Positions 1-5,335 of a DNA stretch of 6,117 nucleotides are shown here, one piece after another. Both the position numbers and the translations under genes were made by a program. The notes below the pieces were generated by a model that saw only the letters and a list, made by a program, of their open reading frames with translations, made no database searches and had not been told where the DNA came from. This stretch comes from Candidatus Iainarchaeum sp. GTDB lineage: Archaea > Micrarchaeota > Micrarchaeia > Anstonellales > Bilamarchaeaceae. Within the stretch, counting starts at the first letter, position 1; every line of letters starts with the position of its first letter. The stretch is taken from the NCBI GenBank assembly GCA_028714395.1, contig JAQTMJ010000014.1, forward strand, positions 1-6,117, given 5' to 3'.

Positions 1-21
1 ATTTCATCCTATTCTTGAAAT

Positions 22-642
22 TCAGAATTTTAGATACATGCCCAGGAGCGCTCCGGTGAGCGAGCATATGAAATTGGAAGTGTATTTGTTCCCTATCCCC
101 TTTTCCTCAAAAACCCCTGCGATAGTGTCCGCCACGTTTCCAAGGAAGCCCACCACACCCACGAGCAGGGCGCTTGTCGGGGATATTCCAAAAATAAGGA
201 TTGCCGCAACACCTATGAACAGGGCTCCGGCGAAGCTCATGAACGTGCCCAGCGGGCTCACCGCACCGCTTGTTCCGGGCGGAACCTCCTTGAGCCCTAA
301 GAGGTAAATGGGCTTCTTCTTTTCCAGCACTCCCAGTTCCGAGGCGAACTTGTCCGAGGTTATCGCCGCAACGGATGCTATGAACGGCATGGGGCCCAAA
401 AATGCCCCGGCAAAGGCGAGCAGCGTGGGCAAAAGGCCGTTGCTCAGCACGTTCTCCCAGCTGCGCTCGTATTCGTATATTCCCAACTGCTTTTTCTCCT
501 CACCTTCGTAGCTTGTGGCTATCACCGAAATGCCCAGGAAAGCCAATAAAAGCATGAGGTATTCCCAGCCCCCGGAAAAGAGTATAAGGATGCCCATCAG
601 CGCCGAAGCTATAAGCCCGTTCTTGTCAAGCATCACAGCCAT
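22..642 (-). CDS. DUF92 family polytopic membrane protein
   Basis: A 206-residue, very hydrophobic protein of the DUF92 (TIGR00297-like) family. Visible family landmarks are RSWENVLSNG (residues 60-69), AAITSDKFASELG (92-104), PPGTSGAVSPLGT (121-133), and a C-terminal GNVADTIAG (168-176) followed by N190. About five to six membrane segments can be seen, near 9-22, 27-45, 69-95, 128-152, 156-175 and 190-204. Plant and cyanobacterial members include VTE6, a phytyl-phosphate kinase. Archaeal members are mostly uncharacterised, and a role in isoprenoid-phosphate metabolism is only inference from the family. The start is an ATG at 642-640, directly after the rtcA stop codon (TAA then ATG, no gap), so translation is probably coupled to rtcA. 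An alternative in-frame ATG lies three codons in (633-631). At 206 residues it looks short at the N-terminus for the family. Past its stop, an ATG at 7-5 on the same strand may open another operon gene beyond the window. Confidence 0.88.
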   Translation of the reverse strand: MAVMLDKNGLIASALMGILILFSGGWEYLMLLLAFLGISVIATSYEGEEKKQLGIYEYERSWENVLSNGLLPTLLAFAGAFLGPMPFIASVAAITSDKFASELGVLEKKKPIYLLGLKEVPPGTSGAVSPLGTFMSFAGALFIGVAAILIFGISPTSALLVGVVGFLGNVADTIAGVFEEKGIGNKYTSNFICSLTGALLGMYLKF

Positions 643-1611
643 TTATTCCACACTTATATCTCCGCCTTCCAGGGCCATCCTCCTTCCGAGGAACCTTGAA
701 ATGACGTAGGCGTTTGTCTCACTATGGGTTGTGGTTGAGGATGTTTTAAACCTTGAGCCCCCATCGGAAAGGGCTGCGTAAATCAGTAGCTGGTCCGCCA
801 GATGGCAGTCAACATCGCTTCCTGCGCGCTTTTCCAGGAGCAGGGCATCAAGGCATTCCTGGGCCACTTGCTCGGCGCGTCTGCCTTTCTCGCCGAGCGC
901 ATAGGAGCCCAGAAAACCGCTCCAGGCAAGGATTGCGTTGGCCGGCTCTCCCTCCTCTTCAAATATGCGAACATGCCCTATGTCGTTTTGCACGAAAACC
1001 TTTTTTTCGCGCACCCCTATGGAGAGCGGGAGGCCCGAAAGCCTTATGAGGACTGATGTGCTTTCTTCCCTGAGCCATGCTGAGTTCCCGGAAAGCCTGG
1101 ATGGCTGGGCTTCCAGTTCCATTTCTCCGCCGCCCTTGGGAAAATACCCGGACTTTATCAGTCTGCATCCGGCTTTTGCGCCGAAAAGCGCTATCGCAGG
1201 CATGAACACTTTCTCGAAATAATCATAGGAAGGGCTTTTCATCACGTGGGTGCCGCCGATTATGCGAACAACGCTGGGCTTGGAGGCGGAAAGCAGCAGG
1301 GGAAGAAGCGTCTGCGCGACCAGGACGGTGGAGCCCGCGGTGCCTATGTTGAAGTCATATTTCCCGCCCACTATTTCCCCGGGCTCGAACGAGAATTCGG
1401 TACTCCCTATTTCGCAATGGGAAAGGGTGCCCCTGCATATGCTGCGCACCGCGCGCGCAGCGGTGAGATGCTGGGCCGCCAGCCCTGGATTCGGACGGTT
1501 CGCGCGTATGTTCCTCACCAGCACGGATTTCTTGGTTATGGAAGCGAGGGAAAGCGCTGTTCTTATTATCTGGCCGCCGCCCTCGCCATATGATCCGTCT
1601 ATTTCAATCAT
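643..1611 (-). CDS. rtcA: RNA 3'-terminal phosphate cyclase
   Basis: A 322-residue RtcA. The enzyme uses ATP to convert an RNA 3'-phosphate to a 2',3'-cyclic phosphate through a covalent histidine-AMP intermediate, in the cytoplasm. Family signatures are in order: IDGSYGEGGGQIIRTALSLA (residues 4-23), RPNPGLAAQH (39-48), GTAGSTVLVAQTLLPLL (90-106), GGTHVMKSPSYDYFEKV (119-135), and the C-terminal THSETNAYVISRFLG, whose His296 matches the catalytic, adenylated histidine of the family. Length agrees with bacterial and archaeal RtcA (about 320-340). The ATG at 1611-1609 lies about 26 nt from the centre of a TATA-like palindrome, so the mRNA is probably leaderless and no ribosome binding site is expected. 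The gene is divergent from the acyl-CoA synthetase operon and its stop abuts the DUF92 start. Every key motif is intact. Its biological substrates in archaea are not settled. Confidence 0.96.
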   Translation of the reverse strand: MIEIDGSYGEGGGQIIRTALSLASITKKSVLVRNIRANRPNPGLAAQHLTAARAVRSICRGTLSHCEIGSTEFSFEPGEIVGGKYDFNIGTAGSTVLVAQTLLPLLLSASKPSVVRIIGGTHVMKSPSYDYFEKVFMPAIALFGAKAGCRLIKSGYFPKGGGEMELEAQPSRLSGNSAWLREESTSVLIRLSGLPLSIGVREKKVFVQNDIGHVRIFEEEGEPANAILAWSGFLGSYALGEKGRRAEQVAQECLDALLLEKRAGSDVDCHLADQLLIYAALSDGGSRFKTSSTTTHSETNAYVISRFLGRRMALEGGDISVE

Positions 1612-1629
1612 GAAGAGATGATGGAAAGA

Positions 1630-1644
1630 TAGATTAAAAATCTA
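1630..1644. promoter_or_regulatory. Shared bidirectional TATA element
   Basis: TAGATTAAAAATCTA is an inverted repeat with 6-bp arms around AAA, centred at 1637. The rtcA start codon begins at 1611 on the minus strand (26 nt away) and the acyl-CoA synthetase beta start codon at 1662 on the plus strand (25 nt away). Archaeal TATA boxes sit about 26 nt before the transcription start, so one element could serve both directions and place both starts at the initiation codons. The sequence and distances are seen directly. Leaderless bidirectional use is inferred. Confidence 0.65.
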
Positions 1645-1661
1645 ATCAAAGAAATGCATCC

Positions 1662-2285
1662 ATGGGCATGCTGGAGGATTTCGAATCGCTGAAGAGGAAC
1701 AGATTCAGGCTTTTGCCGTATGGATGGGCGAAAACCAAGATGGAAGCGCATCTTATCGCAAGGTCCATGGGCTATCCGGTAGCGCTGAAGATAATTTCCG
1801 AAGGGATTTCGCACAAAACCGACGTCGGAGGCGTGAAGGTCGGGATAAGGAATGACCAGGGCCTTGCGCTTGCATACGATGAGATAATGGAGAGCGTGAA
1901 GGAGCGCGAAATCCAGGGAATGCTGGTGCAGAAGATGGCCCGCAAGGGGATTGAACTGATAATAGGCGGGAAAAAGGACGCGCAGTTCGGGCATGTGATT
2001 GTTCTTGGACTGGGAGGGGTTTATGTTGAAGTTTTCAGGGACATCAGCGCGCGGCTGTGCCCCATAAACGAAAATGATGTGGAGGAGATGATTGACGAGC
2101 TGAAGAGCCACCCCATACTCAAGGGAACGCGCGGGCAGAAGGGAATAAACGTGGAGGGGCTCAAGGAACTCATGCTCGCAACGTGCAGGTTCATGCACAG
2201 AGAGGACATAAAGGAACTTGATTTGAATCCGGTAATCTTTGACGAGAAAGGCTATGATATAGTCGATGCGAGGATAGGCAGATGA
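1662..2285 (+). CDS. acdB: ADP-forming acyl-CoA (acetyl-CoA) synthetase, beta subunit
   Basis: A 207-residue ATP-grasp subunit of the NDP-forming acyl-CoA synthetase. With the alpha subunit it makes ATP from ADP and phosphate while cleaving acetyl-CoA or another acyl-CoA to the free acid, the substrate-level phosphorylation step of many fermentative archaea. Visible motifs are GYPVALKI (residues 37-44, with likely nucleotide-binding Lys43), SHKTDVGGV (50-58, whose His51 corresponds to the beta-subunit histidine that relays phosphate), GGVYVEVFRDISARLCPI (near 118-135), and ELDLNPV (185-191, the Mg/ATP-binding acid and Asn of ATP-grasp enzymes). Length is at the short end for separate beta subunits, but all core motifs are present. 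The ATG at 1662 fits a leaderless start 25 nt from the TATA element; the ATG at 1668 is an in-frame alternative. The stop overlaps the next gene by 4 bp (ATGA). The acyl specificity cannot be read from sequence. Confidence 0.93.
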   Translation: MGMLEDFESLKRNRFRLLPYGWAKTKMEAHLIARSMGYPVALKIISEGISHKTDVGGVKVGIRNDQGLALAYDEIMESVKEREIQGMLVQKMARKGIELIIGGKKDAQFGHVIVLGLGGVYVEVFRDISARLCPINENDVEEMIDELKSHPILKGTRGQKGINVEGLKELMLATCRFMHREDIKELDLNPVIFDEKGYDIVDARIGR

Positions 2286-2986
2286 ATTCTGCATTCCAGG
2301 TGGAACGGTTGGAATATGAAAAAGTTCTGAAGGAGCTGAAAAAGCGCGCGAACCCCAAAAATGTGGAGGGAATGGCGCGCTTCGGCATCAACCCGAAAAA
2401 CACGCTCGGGATTTCGGTTCCTGAGCTGCGTGCGCTTGCGAAAAGAATAGGAAAGAACCACGGGCTTGCGCTGAAGCTTTGGAATTCTGGAATCCACGAG
2501 GCGAGGATGCTCGCTGCGTTCATAGACGACCCGCTGCTGGTGGATGGGAAGCAGATGGATGCGTGGATAAAGGATTTTGATTCATGGGACGTGTGCGACC
2601 AGGCCTGCTGCGACCTCTTTGACCAGATTCCTTTAGCCTATGGCAAGGCGGTGAAATGGACGGGCAGGAAAGGGGAATTCGAGAAACGCGCAGGATTTGC
2701 GCTCATGGCAGGGCTTGCCTGGCACGACAAGGATGCGGAGGATGAAAAATTCGTGCAATTTTTTCCGTTCATAAGACGCGAAGCAAGTGATGAGCGCAAT
2801 TTCGTGAAAAAGGCCGTGAACTGGGCGCTCAGGAATATCGGGAAAAGGAATAAGAAGCTCAACCGGCTGGCGATAGAAACCGCGAAGGAGATTGAGAAAA
2901 TGGATTCAAAAAGCGCGAGATGGATTGCAAAGGACGCGCTTAGGGAGCTTCAGGGTGAAGCTGTGCAAAAAAGATTGGGGAGATAG
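2282..2986 (+). CDS. AlkD-like DNA alkylation repair protein
   Basis: A 234-residue all-helical protein of the DNA alkylation repair (AlkD, HEAT-like repeat) family. Bacterial AlkD removes 3- and 7-alkylpurines without flipping the base. Family features include ISVPELRALAK (44-54), the SWDVCDQ stretch (101-107) with Trp102 and Asp106 spaced like AlkD's Trp109 and Asp113, FEKRAGFALMAGLAW (133-147) with Arg136 in the place of the DNA-contacting Arg, and FVKKAVNWALRNIGK (174-188) with Trp181 in the place of the third aromatic-cradle residue. The C-terminal third is rich in Lys and Arg. The gene overlaps acdB by 4 bp and ends 3 bp before acdA, so it is transcribed within the acyl-CoA synthetase operon and probably translationally coupled. 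Glycosylase activity is inferred from retained residues; many family members are untested. The function is unrelated to its neighbours, which is odd. Confidence 0.88.
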   Translation: MNSAFQVERLEYEKVLKELKKRANPKNVEGMARFGINPKNTLGISVPELRALAKRIGKNHGLALKLWNSGIHEARMLAAFIDDPLLVDGKQMDAWIKDFDSWDVCDQACCDLFDQIPLAYGKAVKWTGRKGEFEKRAGFALMAGLAWHDKDAEDEKFVQFFPFIRREASDERNFVKKAVNWALRNIGKRNKKLNRLAIETAKEIEKMDSKSARWIAKDALRELQGEAVQKRLGR

Positions 2987-2989
2987 CGC

Positions 2990-4372
2990 ATGGACAAACT
3001 GCTAAAAAATCTGAAATACGTTTTCGAAGCGAAGAGCATCGCGATAATAGGAGCCAGCGACAATCCTGAGAAGCTGGGGTGCGTGATTTTCAAGAATCTC
3101 ATCGAAGGTGGGTTCGGCGGAAAAATCTATCCAATCAACCCAAAATACGAAAACCTGCTGGGGCTCAAATGCTATCCGGACGTGCTTGCCGTAAAGGGAA
3201 ATATAGACGCTGCAATAATCGCGACTCCTGCGCAGACCGTTCCGGGGATTCTTGGGCAGTGCGGAGAGAAAAAAATAAAGGGCGCGGTTGTGCTTTCCGG
3301 GGGCTTTGCAGAGGTGGGAAACAGCGCGCTTGAGGAGCAGGTGAAAAAAATCTGCATTGAGCACGGGGTTGCATTAATCGGGCCTAATTGCCTGGGGGTG
3401 CTCAACCCGCATACGAGGATAGACAGCATATTCATGCCGTTCTACAAGTTCCAGAGGCCTGCGCCGGGCAACATAGCTTTCATAACCCAGAGCGGGGGGG
3501 TGGGAAGCGCCATAGTGGACCTTGCCGCGAGCTACGGAGTGGGCATATCCAAGTTCATATCCTACGGGAACGGCGCGGTGATTTCCGAGGCAGGGCTGAT
3601 GGATTACCTAGAAGCGGACGCACGGACCGAAATAATAATACTCTATATAGAGGGGGCGAAAGACGGGAGGAAGCTTTTCGAAGCGATGAAAAGAACCAAC
3701 AGGAAAAAACCCATAATAGTGCTCAAGGCTGGGAGAGGGGGGAGGGCGAGCGATGCGGCGCGCTCGCATACCGGGAACCTCGCCGGAGACTATCTTGCAT
3801 ACAAGGCGGCGTTCAGGCAGGCGAAGGTGGTTGAGGCCGAGAGCCTGGAAGAGCTTTTCGATTTTGTGAAGATATTCAGGCAGACGCTTCCCCACGGGAG
3901 GGAAGTAGGAGTTATCACCAATGGAGGTGGAATCGGCGTACTCACCGCGGATGCGCTCCAGCAGGAAGGGCTTGAGCTGGGCAGCATGGAGCCAAAAACC
4001 CGAAAAACCGTCAGTGCTTTGCTTCCTGCGTATGGGAGCGCGGGCAACCCCCTAGATTTGATTGCGGATGCTGGAGTGGAGAAATTTTCAGGTGCCATAG
4101 AGGCGTTCATGCAGGACGCGGACATGGATGCTATTATAATTGATGTGCTGTTCCAGGTTCCGCCAATAGATGAGAGATTGCTCAAGGTGCTCATAAAGGC
4201 CTCGGATGACAAGAGGAAGCCAATTGCGGTTGTTGCCATGGGAGGAAAGTACACTGAGGAGCAGAGAAGGATGCTGGAGGGCAACGGCGTTCCGACCTAC
4301 AACAATCCGCTGTCCGCAGTGAAAGCTGTGAAAAAGCTCGCGGAATACGCGGAATACAGGAGGCTTTTGTAA
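2990..4372 (+). CDS. acdA: ADP-forming acyl-CoA (acetyl-CoA) synthetase, alpha subunit
   Basis: A 460-residue alpha subunit, close to the usual length of separate archaeal alpha subunits (about 460). The N-terminal CoA-binding Rossmann domain (about 10-135) shows IAIIGASDNPEKLG (17-30), YPINPKY (47-53) and GPNCLGVLNP (131-140). The succinyl-CoA-ligase-like domain has ITQSGGVGSAIVDLA (165-179), LYIEG (218-222) with Glu221, and SDAARSHTGNLAG (254-266), whose His260 is the expected phosphohistidine. A third domain follows to the C-terminus. The subunit binds acyl-CoA, forms acyl-phosphate, and passes phosphate through His260 to the beta subunit for ATP synthesis. The start is an ATG 3 bp after the alkD-like stop, with a purine-rich GGGGAGA about 6 nt upstream. 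The loop GNGAVISEAGLMDYL (193-207) lacks several acidic residues usual in relatives (often GNKADxDExDLLEYL). Specificity for acetyl-CoA rather than branched or aryl acyl-CoA is not decidable here. Confidence 0.95.
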   Translation: MDKLLKNLKYVFEAKSIAIIGASDNPEKLGCVIFKNLIEGGFGGKIYPINPKYENLLGLKCYPDVLAVKGNIDAAIIATPAQTVPGILGQCGEKKIKGAVVLSGGFAEVGNSALEEQVKKICIEHGVALIGPNCLGVLNPHTRIDSIFMPFYKFQRPAPGNIAFITQSGGVGSAIVDLAASYGVGISKFISYGNGAVISEAGLMDYLEADARTEIIILYIEGAKDGRKLFEAMKRTNRKKPIIVLKAGRGGRASDAARSHTGNLAGDYLAYKAAFRQAKVVEAESLEELFDFVKIFRQTLPHGREVGVITNGGGIGVLTADALQQEGLELGSMEPKTRKTVSALLPAYGSAGNPLDLIADAGVEKFSGAIEAFMQDADMDAIIIDVLFQVPPIDERLLKVLIKASDDKRKPIAVVAMGGKYTEEQRRMLEGNGVPTYNNPLSAVKAVKKLAEYAEYRRLL

Positions 4373-4384
4373 CTATAGTTACAA
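4367..4384. terminator. Perfect palindrome at a convergent gene junction
   Basis: TTGTAACTATAGTTACAA is an 18-nt perfect palindrome. It overlaps the acdA stop codon and fills most of the 21-bp space before the flpA stop on the other strand. As RNA from either strand it could form a 7-bp stem with a TATA loop. On the plus strand it is followed by a T-rich stretch (4397-4405) inside the flpA 3' end, which would suit archaeal termination of the acd operon. A protein-binding site is the alternative. Confidence 0.45.
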
Positions 4385-4393
4385 TGCTATTGC

Positions 4394-5044
4394 TCACTTC
4401 TTTTTAAGAACAATAAACAGGTGGTCCTTGTCGAAGGGCTCAAGTTCCATCTCCTGCACGATGTCAAAATGCGGTTCGAGCTTCTTTTTCACCAATGCGA
4501 AAACGTCCCGCGGGGATTTCAGAACGTCTATGCTCTGGCTCTTTATGCAGAGCATCGCGAATCCGCCTTTTTTGAGGAATTTTTTCGCGTTTATGATGAG
4601 TATGTCGTCCTGGTCGGGCTGTGCAACGTCCTGGTATATCACGTCCACCTTGCCCACGTCCTTGTAATCATCTGGCCTTCTCGCATCTCCGAGTATCGGG
4701 ACCAGATTCTCCCTTTTCTCAGAAAGCGGGAGAAGCTGCCTCATGCTTGTAGCGGAAATTTCAACGCAGAATACCGTGCCTTTTGCACCCAGGATGTCGG
4801 AAACATGAGATGGGGTTGTGCCTGTGCTAGCGCCCAGGTAAAGCACATTAATCCCGGGCTTTACGGGCATCTCCTTCAGCCCGCGCCTTATGGCTCCAGC
4901 GAGCTTGCTCCTGTATGGGTCCCATTCGCGGTATTCCTTTTCATCCAGCCTATGGAGCTTTTCCCCGTAGACGCGGGCCCCTGGAACCATGTTTTCGGTA
5001 GCTAACCGACCATCCACGCTGAAAACGCCTTCAAACAGTTTCAC
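4394..5044 (-). CDS. flpA: Fibrillarin-like rRNA/tRNA 2'-O-methyltransferase
   Basis: Archaeal fibrillarin, the S-adenosylmethionine-dependent catalytic subunit of box C/D ribonucleoproteins, which 2'-O-methylates rRNA and tRNA at guide-selected sites. Motifs, numbered from the chosen start: N-terminal FEGVFSVDGRLATENMVPG (4-22), SAM-binding LYLGASTGTTPSHVSDI (68-84), GDARRPDDY (119-127), VIYQDVAQPDQ (135-145) and CIKSQSID (166-173) with the catalytic-region Lys168. The reading frame is open to a GTG at 5059 (221 aa). I prefer the GTG at 5044 (216 aa) because a TATA box at 5063-5074 would put transcription initiation near 5043, excluding the longer form from that promoter; this length also fits other archaeal N-termini. 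A TTG at 5050 lies 8 nt after an AGGAG and is a further alternative. No ATG is available near the N-terminus. The gene lies just downstream of an intron-containing tRNA-Lys and converges on acdA. Confidence 0.95.
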   Translation of the reverse strand: MKLFEGVFSVDGRLATENMVPGARVYGEKLHRLDEKEYREWDPYRSKLAGAIRRGLKEMPVKPGINVLYLGASTGTTPSHVSDILGAKGTVFCVEISATSMRQLLPLSEKRENLVPILGDARRPDDYKDVGKVDVIYQDVAQPDQDDILIINAKKFLKKGGFAMLCIKSQSIDVLKSPRDVFALVKKKLEPHFDIVQEMELEPFDKDHLFIVLKKK

Positions 5045-5062
5045 GACCAATGCAATCACTCC

Positions 5063-5074
5063 TAAAAATATATC
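5063..5074 (-). promoter_or_regulatory. flpA TATA box, abutting the tRNA-Lys 3' end
   Basis: On the minus strand GATATATTTTTA lies with its centre about 25 nt before the GTG at 5044, the standard archaeal TATA-to-start distance for a leaderless mRNA. Its first base is the tRNA discriminator G73 at 5074. The same T-run is the first T-rich stretch after the tRNA, so it may also serve as the tRNA terminator. Sequence and spacing are seen directly; dual use is inferred. Confidence 0.6.
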
Positions 5075-5186
5075 GGGCTCGAGGGGAAATTCAACTTCCG
5101 GTTTCGCGTTCCGAAACAGAAAATGTTTGAACCCCTGGCCTACGGATTAAAAGTCCGCCGCTCTGGCCAAGCTGAGCTACGAGCCC
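5074..5186 (-). tRNA. trnK: tRNA-Lys (anticodon UUU) with a T-loop intron
   Basis: Read on the minus strand, acceptor GGGCTCG (5186-5180) pairs perfectly with CGAGCCC (5081-5075), followed by discriminator G73. The D stem is GCTC/GAGC with G18G19 in the loop. The anticodon stem GCGGA/TCCGT (one G-U pair) encloses loop CTTTTAA, giving anticodon UUU for lysine. The variable region is AGGCC and the T stem is AGGGG/CCCCT. U8, A14, G15-C48, U33, TTC at 54-56 and A58 are all present. The gene is continuous except for 38 extra bases in the T-loop (5125-5088). Removing them gives TTCAAAT and a 75-nt tRNA. CCA is not encoded. Exon 1 is 5186-5126 and exon 2 is 5087-5074. It is easily missed by tools expecting an intact T-arm. 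It lies immediately upstream of flpA and diverges from a putative structured RNA. Confidence 0.93.
5088..5125 (-). other. Non-canonical tRNA intron (38 nt, position 59/60) with BHB motif
   Basis: The splice region forms the standard archaeal bulge-helix-bulge. The outer helix is the tRNA T stem (5136-5132 with 5086-5082). The 3' bulge is UUU (5089-5087). The central 4-bp helix is UUCA/UGAA (5131-5128 with 5093-5090). The 5' bulge is AAC (5127-5125). The inner helix is AUUUUC/GGAAGU (5124-5119 with 5099-5094, two G-U pairs). Inside, after a U-C mismatch, GUUUCG/CGAAAC (5117-5112 with 5106-5101) closes a 5-nt loop. Cutting after the second base of each bulge gives exactly the exon ends that restore a canonical T-loop. 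Two independent criteria therefore agree on the same splice sites. Confidence 0.9.
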
Positions 5187-5196
5187 GCCACATATC

Positions 5197-5223
5197 CCTT
5201 TTTCTTTTAGAAAAAGAAAAAGG
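5197..5223. repeat. 27-nt inverted repeat upstream of tRNA-Lys
   Basis: Arms CCTTTTTCTTTT (5197-5208) and AAAAGAAAAAGG (5212-5223) are perfect 12-bp complements around AGA. The centre lies about 24 nt before the first tRNA base, and the minus-strand core TTTCTAAAAG is TATA-like, so it probably includes the tRNA promoter. As RNA it would form a hairpin, so a terminator or a factor-binding site is possible. Confidence 0.5.
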
Positions 5224-5305
5224 TCTGAGTGTTTCACCCCAAAAAGAAAACTTATTTCCAGCGGGAATAGAATTGGGCTCGGAAATGTTTTTAAAACAAC
5301 AATAT

Positions 5306-5316
5306 GGTTTAAAAGC
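5306..5316 (+). promoter_or_regulatory. TATA-like element before the putative structured RNA
   Basis: GGTTTAAAAGC, with core TTTAAAA at 5308-5314, would place transcription initiation near 5336-5339 on the plus strand, just ahead of the first helix-forming sequence. A second candidate, GTTTTTAAAAC, lies at 5287-5297. The rest of 5224-5335 shows no recognisable gene. Confidence 0.4.
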
Positions 5317-5335
5317 AGTTTCAGGGATAATTAGA

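Noticed and set aside
1608..2294. A 228-codon minus-strand reading frame opposite the acdB gene
   Set aside because: It has no family features, spans the divergent promoter, and is antisense to a gene with clear ATP-grasp motifs.
4421..5005. A 194-codon plus-strand reading frame opposite flpA
   Set aside because: It lies wholly antisense to fibrillarin, which has every expected motif.
5074..5186. tRNA pseudogene with a disrupted T-arm
   Set aside because: All stems pair, the tertiary-contact bases are present, and the interruption is a proper BHB intron whose removal gives a canonical T-loop.
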